From contig NC_091102.1 in NCBI RefSeq assembly GCF_024713975.1, forward strand, positions 15,587,501 through 15,651,500: DNA of 64,000 nucleotides, given 5' to 3'. This document shows, piece by piece, positions 23,952-36,177 of the stretch. The DNA comes from Paralichthys olivaceus (Eukaryota > Chordata > Actinopteri > Pleuronectiformes > Paralichthyidae). The notes beneath the pieces were generated by a model. It saw nothing but the letters and a program-made list of their open reading frames with translations. It was not told where the DNA came from and searched no databases. A program made the translations under genes and the position numbers. The first letter of the stretch is position 1. Each line of letters begins with the position of its first letter.

Positions 23952-24317
23952 AGGTCCAGTGTGTAAGATTTAGGTGAAAGGGATCTACTGGCAGAAATTT
24001 AATGTAGAATAATCCTTATGATGTCTTCACTAGTTTGTTTCATGTAAATTGTATAAATTGTACTTTTCTTTACCCCAGAAAAAGCCCTTTATATTTAAAT
24101 ACTTTATATTTACATCAAGGGGGTCTTCTCTACAGAGGCCGCCATGTTTTTTATATTAGTCCAGACTGGACAAACTAAACACATTTTGAGTTTTTATGAC
24201 AACTGAAGCTACCAGAGTTTCTTTTTCATGTTTGGAAGGGGAGGGTGAGCTGAGGGGTGTTCAGCTGCAACATGCAACTTCAACACTAGATATGACGAAA
24301 TTCTACACACTGTACCT
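23952..24317 (+). mobile_element. TTAA-type MITE copy
   Basis: Nearly full-length copy of the family described at 18019, starting AGGTCCAGTGTGTAAGATTT and ending ACACACTGTACCT. TTAA follows at 24318-24321, but the left flank reads CACA, so the left target copy has mutated or was lost. It has no coding sequence. Confidence 0.75.
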
Positions 24318-24321
24318 TTAA

Positions 24322-25667
24322 GGAAACATGCAAATACACAAGCAAATTTGACAATACTGCAAACAAGACAAAGAAAAACAACACTCAGGGTGTACATTGT
24401 TCCTCTAAAGGGCTCTCATTAGGAAATACTAATTGCAGATGTGAAACTCCCTAGCCTGAATAAAATATCTGCCTACAGTGTTATCACAAATCTTGATATG
24501 CATTGTGGGGAAGTTTCGTAACTGTCAAGGGCGTTTTCATCTGAAACTCTGTACCAAGGTCAGAGCCAAGGTTCATGTCATCAGGTTAATTTTCGTTTCG
24601 TGTTGCCCAGTGAAAATTTTGGGAACACTTTATATTAGGGAACACACAAAGTGAACATATCCAAGCATGTGCTGTTTAAACAATACTTGACAATGATGGA
24701 TTTGTAAATGAGTGATTATCTGACGTCAGCATCCTGTCAATTCAAAGGGTGGTGGTCTTTTTGTTGGAATGGAGAAAATGAATGAATCGGTTCATGACAT
24801 TAATAGTTTATCATAACCAGCATCAATAACTCCAGGTGCAGTACTTCACACATAGCTTGAGTGCACTAAATGAACATCCATGTCATTCAAACATTACATC
24901 ATCACAGACAAGTAACCACTTCTTTTTCTTCTTCTCCTGTTGTTTAATGCTGTCTCAACTTTCTGTCCGAACTATCCTATATTTTGGTCTGTTGGTCTGG
25001 ATCATGTTCCAAGGCTCCTTTCACTCCTGTGATTTTTGGTTCTGACTAAACTCAAAGTCTGAGGGTCTGCACCAAACCAGGCAGGTGTGAAAGCCTTCAG
25101 ATGCTGGTTTAAAGTGAAGGTGAATCAGCACAGAACATAGCATCATTTTGACAAGTGATGCATTCATTGCCTCTATGGTCTTATACATTTTGAGATGCAT
25201 TAAGTCGAGTAATACATTTATTATTACAATGATAATCTTCACGCTTAGTGTCAGCTAGGATTGGCACCATAATGGATTGATGGATGGAGGGATGGAGGAC
25301 AGGATGACAATCTCACCATCAGAATTCCCCAGAGTAAAAAAGCTTTGACGTCACAGAGTCACTTAAAATTATCTTGTCTTACTTATTAGCCACACTCCTA
25401 GAGGGTGTCAACAGATCCAGCTCAGAGCAAAATGTAGAGCAGACCTCCAGGTGATCCAGTTCAGTAACGCAGTGAAACTATGGTAGGTTTGACCACAGCT
25501 GTGTGACACTACTTTTCAATAAGGCTCTATGTATTTACCACTTGATCATCACAACTGCTTAAACCCTTACAGATGCTGCCATTGCTTTCCAGAAACAGGA
25601 ACCAGAGTTTGTCAAACAGTGAAGACGAATCGACTGAATTTTTTGTTGCTGATTTAGTGTGGGTGAA
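24322..25667. other. Intergenic between OR genes
   Basis: No gene or transposon supported. A short (GGAT)n-like tract lies near 25273-25300. The leader and promoter of the OR at 25668 must be here, but no clear TATA box was found. Confidence 0.4.
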
Positions 25668-26597
25668 ATGGAAAACGACACAGCTCCCTTTTACTTTGAG
25701 TTTACAATGTTTGTGAACATCGGAAGCTACTACTATATCGCCTTTGTCTTTTCCCTCCTGCTCTACAGCTTCATTGTCTCTGCAAATCTGATCATAATAT
25801 TGGTGATCTCAAGGGAGAAGTCGTTGCATGAGCCCATGTACATGTTCATTGCATTGTTGTCTGTCAACTCTCTGTACGGCTCTGCTGGTTTCTTCCCCAG
25901 ATTCCTCATGGACCTCATGTCTGACTCTCACTTGATCTCACGTCCAGCCTGTTTCACTCAAATCTATGTTATTTACACATATGCTTGCTATGAGATGACC
26001 ATTCTGGGCATCATGGCCTATGATAGGTACGTCGCTGTGTGTCTGCCTTTGCATTATCACAGACAAATGACTTTTAGAACTGTTTTTAACTTGATAGTAA
26101 TTGCTTGGTTTTTTCCGACGTTTGTCCTCACAGCGTGCATCTCTTTGTCCGCCACGCTCCCTCTTTGTGGTAACGAGATACAAAAAGTGTATTGCGCCAA
26201 CTGGAGTGTTGTGAAATTATCATGTGTCACCACGTCCATCAACAATGTCGTAGGTATGTTTTTAACCATAGGCATAGTTTTCCTTCCTCTTTTCTTTGTG
26301 CTCTACACCTATTTACGAATCGTGGTTGTTTGCTGGAAGAAATCCGCAGAATTCAAAGGGAAAGTATTACAGAGCTGTCTGCCGCACCTGGTTTCGTTCG
26401 TGATTTACTCCATCGCAGGGTTTTGTGACATCGCCTTGAGCCGGTACGATCCCGATGAGATCAACCCATTCGTGGCTGTGATTCTGTCGCTGGAATTTGT
26501 CGTCATTCCTCCAGTTCTGAATCCTCTCGTGTACGGGCTAAAGTTACCAAAGATCAGACGACACATTATAGGGATGATACCATGGTGTATGCAATAA
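25668..26597 (+). CDS. Olfactory receptor, divergent member
   Basis: 309-aa intronless fish OR. Seen: N-glycosylation site NDT (3-5), LHEPMY (53-58), GFFPRFLMDL, MAYDRYVAVC (116-125), an LPLCGNEIQKVYC extracellular loop 2, LQSCLPHL at TM6 and NPLVYGLKL in TM7. It differs from all other ORs in the window (GFFPRF for GFYPKF, ARYD-like SRYDPDEINPF before TM7), so it belongs to another subfamily. The start is the first ATG of the frame; codons upstream in frame lack ATG. No break is seen, so it is probably functional. Confidence 0.92.
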   Translation: MENDTAPFYFEFTMFVNIGSYYYIAFVFSLLLYSFIVSANLIIILVISREKSLHEPMYMFIALLSVNSLYGSAGFFPRFLMDLMSDSHLISRPACFTQIYVIYTYACYEMTILGIMAYDRYVAVCLPLHYHRQMTFRTVFNLIVIAWFFPTFVLTACISLSATLPLCGNEIQKVYCANWSVVKLSCVTTSINNVVGMFLTIGIVFLPLFFVLYTYLRIVVVCWKKSAEFKGKVLQSCLPHLVSFVIYSIAGFCDIALSRYDPDEINPFVAVILSLEFVVIPPVLNPLVYGLKLPKIRRHIIGMIPWCMQ

Positions 26598-26599
26598 TC

Positions 26600-27007
26600 A
26601 GTTAGAACCACACCACAGCTAATTTCATGTCCTCAACACAGACTACGGTAACTCATTAGTGTACAGAACCTAGAGCTGGTGCGATGAAATCACTTGTCAT
26701 CTGAATGAACTCTCACCATATAACTAAAGGAAAATAGAATACAATTATAACACACTACATGTGACATGTCATCTGCTTCTTGTCTGCCAATACAGCCTGT
26801 ATATATATGTGTATATAATGTATATATTCTATGTATCACCATAGTTTCCTTTGTCCTTTGTGTAATCATTACCCTTGTGTGCATGATATCCTTCCTTATT
26901 GCCAGTGTTACAGACTGTGACAGAGTAGTGGTCACATGCTTCATGGTCTCAAAATATTGAATTAAATGAATTCTAATACTCCAATAGAGATTATGTGGTG
27001 TGATGTT
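26600..27007. other. OR 3' flank
   Basis: AT-rich; nothing recognised before the MITE fragment at 27008. Confidence 0.4.
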
Positions 27008-27256
27008 ATGATGTTTTCACTAGTCCGTTTCATCTAAATTGTATGAATTGTAGTTTTCTTTACCGCAGAAACGGCCCTTTATATTTATGTGCTTTATATT
27101 TACATGGAGGGGGGAACTGGACAAATTAAACACCTTTTGAGTTTTTATGAAAACTGAAAACTTTGTCATGTTTGGAAGGAGAGGGTGAGGTGAGGGGTGT
27201 TCAGCTGCAGCATGCAATTTCAACACTAGATATCACAATATTCGACACACTGTACC
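27008..27256 (+). mobile_element. TTAA-type MITE, 5'-truncated copy
   Basis: Matches the family from its ATGTTTTCAC block to the right end ACACACTGTACCT, with an internal deletion near 27110. The left ~120 bp and the target duplication are missing, and the right flank reads TCAA instead of TTAA. An old copy. Confidence 0.7.
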
Positions 27257-28554
27257 TTCAAAACCATGCACGTACAGGTCAGACACTTCAGTTAACATTC
27301 ATATCAATCACAGAATGGGGGAAAATGTGGTTTCAGGGATTTTGATGTGACTTGACTGTTAGTACCAGAAAAGCTGGTTAAACTATTTCTGAGTCTGCTG
27401 ATCTCCTGGGAGTTTAACACACTGCAGAGGTTACCCAGGAAAAACAAACATTAAGTTCTCTATAAGAATCAATTTTCATTTGAATGCCACTTCCTCTTGT
27501 AGAGTTGTTGCATTCATTTATGAACTTTTTAGCATCTTCACATGGTTCTTTCAGGCAGGATAATGCCCCAAGTTACAAAGCAAAATGACCATGAGCTCAG
27601 TGATGAGTGTCCTTATTGGGAGAGTCAACCAACCAACTCCAGCTGTCTGGACTAGGATCATAATATACGTTTATAATCATAATAATACTTACAATCACTT
27701 TAAACTGAACAGTTCACCAAAAATTGAAATTAGTAGACATTAATTGAACTATTCACTTTACCTACATTTGTATTAAATACATTATTTATCTTTAAATGTC
27801 CACATAGCCATGTGCCACTGTCTTTCAACTTTGAAACCCTCACCACACACACACTGTATGCACAGAACTAATCTATATACAATTAATGAGTCGTTTCTCT
27901 CTAGTATATATGAAAAAATGCATTGCACCATCTCCAGCAGCCCTTCATTCTGCACAAATGCATCTGTTGTTGGACCAAATAAAATTTGTCAATATTATTA
28001 ACTCAGTTTTAATGATTTGACTGATTCAGTTTATCCAAATAATGTCAAATTATTGGCTTTGCTCCTTTTTAACAATAGTGCTGCCTCTGTGGACCTATTC
28101 ATTATTCATATATACATATTATATATATTCACTCAGGTATTGTCTCTTAAACAAAAACATGAACATGACTGAGATAAACTGCGAAGCCACAACTGTTGTG
28201 TGCTGATAGCATGCAGTGTAATTTTTTATATCTTGTGTATAAAACTCAACATGAGTTTAGTGTAACTCAACTGCAACTAACTGCAACTGATTTACACTTT
28301 TAATAACACAGCACTTACATGGAGTATAAACCCATACAACAAAATGCAGTTCAACATAAGATTGAATGGGAAGGGCCTGAGCCTCTCACAGAGTTCATCA
28401 GTTTTAATTTTTTTTATGAGATCAGGCTTAATGTGACAAATACTGCATAATGTTTTTGTGTGTAGTTAATCACTGGGTCATCTGTTCCAGCTCACTGATT
28501 GGACTGTTTCAATTCCCATGTTCACGAACACATGATCTGTTGCTGCTATTAAAG

Positions 28555-28562
28555 TATATAAA
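28555..28562 (+). promoter_or_regulatory. TATA box of OR unit 1
   Basis: TATATAAA 86 bp before the ATG, conserved in all five units along with flanking sequence. The leader would be about 55 nt and contains a start-stop ATGTAA at 28620-28625. Confidence 0.5.
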
Positions 28563-28640
28563 CTGATGAAAGAATAACAGTTCAGGTAAGTCAGCGAAGG
28601 ACGTCTTTGTTTTCTAATAATGTAAGAGAAGATTTTTGTC

Positions 28641-29570
28641 ATGGTGGATAATGTTTCAGTAGTTGCTATGTTTACTCTGTCAGAGTTGAGTGGCACAGTG
28701 CATTACAGAGTCACTCTCTTCATCCTCACTTTGTTGTGTTACTGTGTGATCTGGCTGATTAATGTGACCATCATCGTTACGATCATCGTGGATAAAAACC
28801 TTCATGAACCCATGTACATCTTCCTCTGTAATCTGTGCATTAACGGACTGTATGGGACTGCAGGCTTTTATCCAAAGTTCCTCAGCGACCTCCTGTCTTC
28901 CTCTCATGTCATCTCTTACGCTGGATGTCTCCTGCAGGGTTTTGTGCTGCACTCTTCAGTCGGTGCAGATTTCTCTATTCTTGTATTAATGGCGTATGAC
29001 AGATATGTGGCTATATGTCAGCCTCTGATGTACCACTCAGTGATGACGAAGGGAAAAATAGGCCTGTTTGTGTTTTTTGCGTGGTTCATACCTCACTATC
29101 TGGTGATGGTGAGCACTATAACAACATCAATTACCAAAATATGTGGCTCACATATTCCAAAAATCTACTGTATTAATTATTTGGTGAACAGACTTGCTTG
29201 TACTCCCCCAATAGCAAGTGTCATTGTTCCAGCTTTTAATTACACTGTTTATATAATCCATGCAGGCTTTATTGTTTGGTCTTATATGTATCTGATAAGA
29301 AAATGCCTTGGCTCTGCTGAGAACAGAAGCAAGTTCATCCAAACCTGTCTGCCACATTTACTCTGTTTGAATACTTTTCTCTTTAGTATGCTTTTTGATT
29401 TGATGTACGTGAGATTTGGCACGAGTACGATACCTCAGGGTGTCAAGAATTTTATGGCAATAGAGTTTCTGGTGATTCCTCCGATCCTCAATCCCCTCAT
29501 ATATGGTCTCAAACTGACACAAATACGAAACAGAATTGTGCAGTTTTTTAAAGGGAGAACTGACATGTGA
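28641..29570 (+). CDS. Olfactory receptor, tandem array copy 1
   Basis: 309-aa intronless fish OR. Seen: N-glycosylation site NVS (4-6), LHEPMY (54-59), GFYPKFLSDLL, conserved C96 before TM3, MAYDRYVAIC (117-126), CGSHIPKIYC in extracellular loop 2, KFIQTCLPHLL (231-241) at TM6, and ILNPLIYGLKL in TM7. The ATG is preceded by TTTGTC and conserved in all units. It carries the VGADF form of the TM3 patch (107-111), shared only with copy 2. Copy 2 differs at about four residues (25, 158, 226, 263). An AATAAA lies about 520 bp past the stop. It appears functional; the ligand cannot be inferred. Confidence 0.94.
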   Translation: MVDNVSVVAMFTLSELSGTVHYRVTLFILTLLCYCVIWLINVTIIVTIIVDKNLHEPMYIFLCNLCINGLYGTAGFYPKFLSDLLSSSHVISYAGCLLQGFVLHSSVGADFSILVLMAYDRYVAICQPLMYHSVMTKGKIGLFVFFAWFIPHYLVMVSTITTSITKICGSHIPKIYCINYLVNRLACTPPIASVIVPAFNYTVYIIHAGFIVWSYMYLIRKCLGSAENRSKFIQTCLPHLLCLNTFLFSMLFDLMYVRFGTSTIPQGVKNFMAIEFLVIPPILNPLIYGLKLTQIRNRIVQFFKGRTDM

Positions 29571-29769
29571 TCAGTAGAAAGAAAGGTGATTAATATGATC
29601 ATCCGCTTTGTTTTGTTTTGTTTTTTAGAAAAGTGTTATAATCAGAGAAACAACCCTTTTGAAAAACACATTTCACAGCACAGTTACCAGGCTTTAACCT
29701 CTACATTACCACTCTGTAATGACACAAAGAGTCTGTGGCTCATTTCTTTACTTGGTTTATATCTTTAAT

Positions 29770-30091
29770 TCTGATGTTAATCTGTACAATGACAGCATCA
29801 GGATCAGGGTTATGTGCCTCACTGTTTCTGTTATAGCATATTCTGCCTCCATAGAAAATAAGGCTATTACAGCTTTTTAAATTATTTTTGTCTTTGACCC
29901 TTTAACTAACATTTACTGTTATATTCTCTATTTTCAGTCTGATCATAACTTGTCTGCCACATTTCTTTTGTTTTTAAATTATTTACATGTTTGCTTTCTA
30001 CTTTTTCACAAAATGTACATGATTTAATGGCCATATAAAATCTCCTTCTCCCTACAGTGAATATTATGAAGGTTTAAACCTGATACAAATA
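29770..30091 (+). pseudogene. Decayed OR (TM3 to TM7), unit 1
   Basis: Just after the intact OR the sequence realigns to OR coding text in order: TTAATCTGTACAATGACAG (MAYDR region), AGAAAATAAGGCTATTACAG (KGKIGLF), ACTTGTCTGCCACATTTC (TCLPHL), AATGGCCATATAAAATCTCC (MAIEFLL) and GGTTTAAACCTGATACAAAT (GLKLTQI). Stops and indels occur throughout. The order and spacing are those of one OR gene, so a second OR died before the unit was amplified. Confidence 0.75.
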
Positions 30092-31598
30092 AAAAAACAT
30101 AACAATGCAATGTTTGGGTTTTGTTTTCTTAGACACAAATTGGTATGTGGAGCATGATGTATAATGCGTATTTGACAATATCAATAAATTATTATTGTTT
30201 TTCATAGACACTGTCTCTTGTCCTCTCTGGGGCATAGTGCAACAGGCTGTTGTGTTTGGGAAGTGCGAGAGCTTGGCGAAGGTCAAAGCCTTCACTCCCT
30301 AGACATCACAGATATGAGACTGCGTAAGCAGCACTACTGTCTCCATAACTAGAAAATACATTTGATTGTTTAGCAACAAGCACACCCATAGATTAAATGA
30401 TCTGTTGGGGTTTAAAGTGTGACTGCAGAAAAGCAGACTTGAGAAAATGAGAGAGCATCATGCACAGATGTTGTATGAATGAATTCTGATTTTCTCCTTG
30501 GCCAAGCTTCAATAAATATTTCAGCATAAGACACCAAAGGGCTCCTGAACGCTTTCTTCATTGATGAGTTGACCATTGAGCAGCAGATTTTCCACAACAA
30601 TTATCTCATCTGACAAACTTGTGACATTAATCTGTGACTTTAATGATCTAAAACATCAACCAGAGAGCAACACTGATAAAGAATCCAGTGTTGTACTGTA
30701 AATGAGTGTGTTAAGCATTGAGGCAGGTTCACATGTAATTACTTTGACCTTCCACAATAAACAATGTCCCACTATGCAGTTCTGAAATAATCGATGGGTA
30801 AATTTGCACTAAGGTTGATTTAAACTTGTGCCTCTGTCTCTCAACTTTGACACCCTCACCATGCACACTGTTTGCACCACACAGAACTGATCTATATACA
30901 ATTAATGGGCCGTTTCTCTCTGGGAGTAAATATGAAAAAATTCATTGCACCATCTCCAGAAGCCCTTCATCCTGCGCAAATGCATCTGTTTGGTGAACCA
31001 AATAAAATGTTTACAATGTTAATTTAACTTAGCTTAATAGTTATATTGAGTGAGTTTCTCCAAATAATGTCTTTTTTTATTTGCTTCGATCCTTTTTAAC
31101 TAAAGGAGAATTTTAACAATAGTGCTGCCTCTGTGGACTTATTCATTATTCATATATACATATTATATATATTCACTCAGGTATTGTCTCTTAAACAAAA
31201 ACATGAACATGACTGAGATAAACTGCGAAGCCACAACTGTTGTGTGCTGATAGCATGCAGTGTAATTTTTTATATCTTGTGTATAAAACTCAACATGAGT
31301 TTAGTGTAACTCAACTGCAACTAACTGCAACTGATTTACACTTTTAATAACACAGCACTTACATGGGGTATAAACCCATACAACAAAATGCAGTTCAACA
31401 TAAGATTGAATGGGAAGGGCCTGAGCCTCTCACAGAGTTCATCAGTTTTAATTTTTTTTATGAGATCAGGCTTAATGTGACAAATACTGCATAATGTTTT
31501 TGTGTGTAGTTAATCACTGGGTCATCTGTTCCAGCTCACTGATTGGACTGTTTCAATTCCCATGTTCACGAACACTTTATCTGTTGCTGCTATTAAAG

Positions 31599-31606
31599 TA
31601 TATAAA
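31599..31606 (+). promoter_or_regulatory. TATA box of OR unit 2
   Basis: TATATAAA as in the other units, 78 bp before the ATG. The leader is 8 bp shorter than in the other copies because the TAATGTAA segment is missing, which removes the upstream start-stop codon pair. Confidence 0.5.
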
Positions 31607-31676
31607 CTGATGAAAGAATAACAGTTCAGGTAAGTCAGCGAAGGACGTCTTTGTTTTCTAAGAGAAGACTTTTGTC

Positions 31677-32606
31677 ATGGTGGATAATGTTTCAGTAGTT
31701 GCTATGTTTACTCTGTCAGAGTTGAGTGGCACAGTGCATTACAGAGTCATTCTCTTCATCCTCACTTTGTTGTGTTACTGCGTGATCTGGCTGATAAATG
31801 TGACCATCATCGTTACGATCATCGTGGATAAAAACCTTCATGAACCCATGTACATCTTCCTCTGTAATCTGTGCATTAACGGACTGTATGGGACTGCAGG
31901 CTTTTATCCAAAGTTCCTCAGCGACCTCCTGTCTTCCTCTCATGTCATCTCTTACGCTGGATGTCTCCTGCAGGGTTTTGTGCTGCACTCTTCAGTCGGT
32001 GCAGATTTCTCTATTCTTGTATTAATGGCGTATGACAGATATGTGGCTATATGTCAGCCTCTGATGTACCACTCAGTGATGACGAAGGGAAAAATAGGCC
32101 TGTTTGTGTTTTTTGCGTGGTTCATACCTCACTATCTGGTGATGGTGGGCACTATAACAACATCAATTACCAAAATATGTGGCTCACATATTCCAAAAAT
32201 CTACTGTATTAATTATTTGGTGAACAGACTTGCTTGTACTCCCCCAATAGCAAGTGTCATTGTTCCAGCTTTTAATTACACTGTTTATATAATCCATGCA
32301 GGCTTTATTGTTTGGTCTTATATGTATCTGATAAGAAAATGCCTTGGCTCTGGTGAGAACAGAAGCAAGTTTATCCAAACCTGTCTGCCACATTTACTCT
32401 GTTTGAATACTTTTCTCTTTAGTATGCTTTTTGATTTGATGTACGTGAGATTTGGCACGAGTGCGATACCTCAGGGTGTCAAGAATTTTATGGCAATAGA
32501 GTTTCTGGTGATTCCTCCGATCCTCAATCCCCTCATATATGGTCTCAAACTGACACAAATACGAAACAGAATTGTGCAGTTTTTTAAAGGGAGAACTGAC
32601 ATGTGA
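31677..32606 (+). CDS. Olfactory receptor, tandem array copy 2
   Basis: 309-aa OR, the closest sister of copy 1 in the array. All family motifs are intact (LHEPMY 54-59, MAYDRYVAIC 117-126, CLPHLL, NPLIYG). It differs from copy 1 at T25I, S158G, A226G and T263A and shares the VGADF form at 107-111. It is the only copy whose leader lacks the ATGTAA upstream start-stop, so its translation could be higher if that codon is used elsewhere. It appears functional. Confidence 0.94.
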   Translation: MVDNVSVVAMFTLSELSGTVHYRVILFILTLLCYCVIWLINVTIIVTIIVDKNLHEPMYIFLCNLCINGLYGTAGFYPKFLSDLLSSSHVISYAGCLLQGFVLHSSVGADFSILVLMAYDRYVAICQPLMYHSVMTKGKIGLFVFFAWFIPHYLVMVGTITTSITKICGSHIPKIYCINYLVNRLACTPPIASVIVPAFNYTVYIIHAGFIVWSYMYLIRKCLGSGENRSKFIQTCLPHLLCLNTFLFSMLFDLMYVRFGTSAIPQGVKNFMAIEFLVIPPILNPLIYGLKLTQIRNRIVQFFKGRTDM

Positions 32607-32805
32607 TCAGTAGAAAGAAAGGTGATTAATATGATCATCCGCTTTGTTTTGTTTTGTTTTTTAGAAAAGTGTTATAATCAGAGAAACAACCCTTTTGAAA
32701 AACACATTTCACAGCACAGTTACCAGGCTTTAACCTCTGCATTACCACTCTGTAATGACACAAAGAGTCTGTGGCTCATTTCTTTACTTGGTTTATATCT
32801 TTAAT

Positions 32806-33127
32806 TCTGATGTTAATCTGTACAATGACAGCATCAGGATCAGGGTTATGTGCCTCACTGTTTCTGTTATAGCATATTCTGCCTCCATAGAAAATAAGGC
32901 TATTACAGCTTTTTAAATTATATTTGTCTTTGACCCTTTAACTAACATTTACTGTTATATTCCTTATTTTCAGTTTGATCATAACTTGTCTGCCACATTT
33001 CTTTTGTTTTTAAATTATTTACATGTTTGCTTTCTACTTTTTCACAAAATGTACATGATTTAATGGCCATATAAAATCTCCTTCTCCCTACAGTGAATAT
33101 TATGAAGGTTTAAACCTGACACAAATA
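32806..33127 (+). pseudogene. Decayed OR (TM3 to TM7), unit 2
   Basis: Same relic as at 29770-30091, nearly identical, so it was already dead when the unit was copied. The TM6 block CTTGTCTGCCACATTTC and the end block GGTTTAAACCTGACACAAAT are clear. Confidence 0.75.
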
Positions 33128-34634
33128 AAAAAACATAACAATGCAATGTTTGGGTTTTGTTTTCTTGGACACAAATTGGTATGTGGAGCATGATGTATAA
33201 TGCGTATTTGACAATATCAATAAATTATTATTGTTTTTCATAGACACTGTCTCTTGTCCTCTCTGGGGCATAGGGCAACAGGCTGTTGTGTTTGGGAAGT
33301 GCGAGAGCTTGGCGAAGGTCAAAGCCTTCACTCCCTAGACATCACAGATATGAGACTGCGTAAGCAGCACTACTGTCTCCATAACTAGAAAATACATTTG
33401 ATTGTTTAGCAACAAGCACACCCATAGATTAAATGATCTGTTGGGGTTTAAAGTGTGACTGCAGAAAAGCAGACTTCAGAAAATGAGAGAGCATCATGCA
33501 CAGATGTTGTATGAATGAATTCTGATTTTCTCCTTGGCCAAGCTTCAATAAATATTTCAGCATAAGACACCAAAGGGATCCTGAACGCTTTCTTCATTGA
33601 TGAGTTGACCATTGAGCAGCAGATTTTCCACAACAATTATCTCATCTGACAAACTTGTGACATTAATCTGTAACTTTAATGATCTAAAACATCAACCAGA
33701 GAGCAACACTGATAAAGAATCCAGTGTTGTACTGTAAATGAGTGTGTTAAGCATTGAGGCAGGTTCACATGTAATTACTTTGACCTTCCACAATAAACAA
33801 TGTCCCACTATGCAGTTCTGAAATAATCGATGGGTAAATTTGCACTAAGGTTGATTTAAACTTGTGCCTCTGTCTCTCAACTTTGACACCCTCACCATGC
33901 ACACTGTTTGCACCTCACAGAACTGATCTATATACAATTAATGGGCCGTTTCTCTCTGGGAGTAAATATGAAAAAATTCATTGCACCATCTCCAGAAGCC
34001 CTTCATCCTGCACAAATGCATCTGTTTGGTGAACCAAATAAAATGTTTACAATGTTAATTTAACTTAGCTTAATAGTTATATTGAGTGAGTTTCTCCAAA
34101 TAATGTCTTTTTTTATTTGCTTCAATCCTTTTTAACTAAAGGAGAATTTTAACAATAGTGCTGCCTCTGTGGACTTATTCATTATTCATATATACATATT
34201 ATATATATTCACTAAGGTATTGTCTCTTAAACAAAAACATGAACATGACTGAGATAAACTGCGAAGCCACAACTGTTGTGTGCTGATAGCATGCAGTGTA
34301 ATTTTTTATATCTTGTGTATAAAACTCAACATGAGTTTAGTGTAACTCAACTGCAACTAACTGCAACTGATTTACACTTTTAATAACACAGCACTTACAT
34401 GGGGTATAAACCCATACAACAAAATGCAGTTCAACATAAGATTGAATGGGAAGGGCCTGAGCCTCTCACAGAGTTCATCAGTTTTAATTTTTTTTATGAG
34501 GTCAGGCTTAATGTGACAAACACTGCATAATGTTTTTGTGTGTAGTTAATCACTGGGTCATCTGTTCCAGCTCACTGATTGGACTGTTTCAATTCCCATG
34601 TTCACGAACATTTTATCTGTTGCTGCTATTAAAG

Positions 34635-34642
34635 TATATAAA
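34635..34642 (+). promoter_or_regulatory. TATA box of OR unit 3
   Basis: TATATAAA 86 bp before the ATG; the upstream start-stop ATGTAA is at 34700-34705. Confidence 0.5.
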
Positions 34643-34720
34643 CTGATGAAAGAATAACAGTTCAGGTAAGTCAGCGAAGGACGTCTTTGTTTTCTAATAA
34701 TGTAAGAGAAGATTTTTGTC

Positions 34721-35650
34721 ATGGTGGATAATGTTTCAGTAGTTGCTATGTTTACTCTGTCAGGGTTGAGTGGCACAATGCATTACAGAGTCACTCTCTT
34801 CATCCTCACTTTGTTGTGTTACTGCGTGATCTGGCTGATAAATGTGACCATCATCGTTACGATCATCGTGGATAAAAACCTTCATGAACCCATGTACATC
34901 TTCCTCTGTAATCTGTGCATTAACGGACTGTATGGGACTGCAGGCTTTTATCCAAAGTTCCTCAGCGACCTCCTGTCTTCCTCTCATGTCATCTCTTACG
35001 CTGGATGTCTCCTGCAGGGTTTTGTGCTGCACTCTTCAGCTGTTGCAGAGTTGTCTATTCTTGTATTAATGGCGTATGACAGATATGTGGCTATATGTCA
35101 GCCTCTGATGTACCACTCAGTGATGACGAAGGGAAAAATAGGCCTGTTTGTGTTTTTTGCGTGGTTCATACCTCACTATCTGGTGCTGGTGGGCACTATA
35201 ACAACATCAATTACCAAAATATGTGGCTCACATATTCCAAAAATCTACTGTATTAATTATTTGGTGAACAGACTTGCTTGTACTCCCCCAATAGCAAGTG
35301 TCATTGTTCCAGCTTTTAATTACACTGTTTGTATAATCCACATAGGCTTTATTGTTTGGTCTTATATGTATCTGATAAGAAAATGCCTTGGCTCTGCTGA
35401 GAACAGAAGCAAGTTTATGCAAACCTGTCTGCCACATTTACTCTGTTTGAATACTTTTGCCTTTAGTATGTTTTTTGATTTGATGTACGTGAGATTTGGC
35501 ACGAGTGCGATACCTCAGGGTGTCAAGAATTTTATGGCAATAGAGTTTCTGGTGATTCCTCCGATCCTCAATCCCCTCATATATGGTCTCAAACTGACAC
35601 AAATACGAAACAGAATTGTGCAGTTTTTTAAAGGGAGAACTGACATGTGA
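34721..35650 (+). CDS. Olfactory receptor, tandem array copy 3
   Basis: 309-aa OR with all family motifs intact. Relative to copy 1 it has E15G, V20M, the AVAEL form of the TM3 patch (107-111), M156L, S158G, Y204C, A208I, I233M, L247A, L251F and T263A. The changes in TM3, TM5 and TM6 are where odorant contacts usually lie in ORs, so its tuning may differ from copies 1-2. It shares AVAEL with copies 4 and 5. It appears functional. Confidence 0.94.
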   Translation: MVDNVSVVAMFTLSGLSGTMHYRVTLFILTLLCYCVIWLINVTIIVTIIVDKNLHEPMYIFLCNLCINGLYGTAGFYPKFLSDLLSSSHVISYAGCLLQGFVLHSSAVAELSILVLMAYDRYVAICQPLMYHSVMTKGKIGLFVFFAWFIPHYLVLVGTITTSITKICGSHIPKIYCINYLVNRLACTPPIASVIVPAFNYTVCIIHIGFIVWSYMYLIRKCLGSAENRSKFMQTCLPHLLCLNTFAFSMFFDLMYVRFGTSAIPQGVKNFMAIEFLVIPPILNPLIYGLKLTQIRNRIVQFFKGRTDM

Positions 35651-35854
35651 TCAGTAGAAAGAAAGGTGATTAATATGATCATCCGCTTTGTTTTGTTTTG
35701 TTTAGTTTGTTTAGAAATGTGTTATAATCAGAGAAACAACCCTTTTGAAAAACACATTTCACAGCACAGTTACCAGGCTTTAACCTCTACATTACCACTC
35801 TGTAATGACACAAAGAGTCTGTGGCTCATTTCTTTACTTGGTTTATATGTTTAA

Positions 35855-36177
35855 TTCTGATGTTAATCTGTACAATGACAGCATCAGGATCAGGGTTATG
35901 TGCCTCACTGTTTCTGTTATAGCTTATTCTGCCTCCATAGAAAATAAGGCTATTACAGCTTTTTAAATTATTTTTGTCTTTGACCCTTTAATTAACATTT
36001 ACTGTTATATTCTCTATTTTCAGTCTGATCATAACTTGTCTGCCACATTTCTTTTGTTTTTAAATTATTTACATGTTTGCTTTCTACTTTTTCACAAAAT
36101 GTACATGATTTAATGGCCATATAAAATCTCCTTCTCCCTACAGTGAATATTATGAAGGTTTAAACCTGACACAAATA
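35855..36177 (+). pseudogene. Decayed OR (TM3 to TM7), unit 3
   Basis: Same relic as in unit 1, ending GGTTTAAACCTGACACAAAT; broken by stops and indels. Nearly identical to the other four. Confidence 0.75.

Noticed and set aside
28583-28592. CAGGTAAGT splice-donor match between TATA box and ATG in each array unit
   Set aside because: No acceptor fits in the 50 bp before the ATG, and splicing past it would remove the gene start. Use with a distant exon cannot be excluded.
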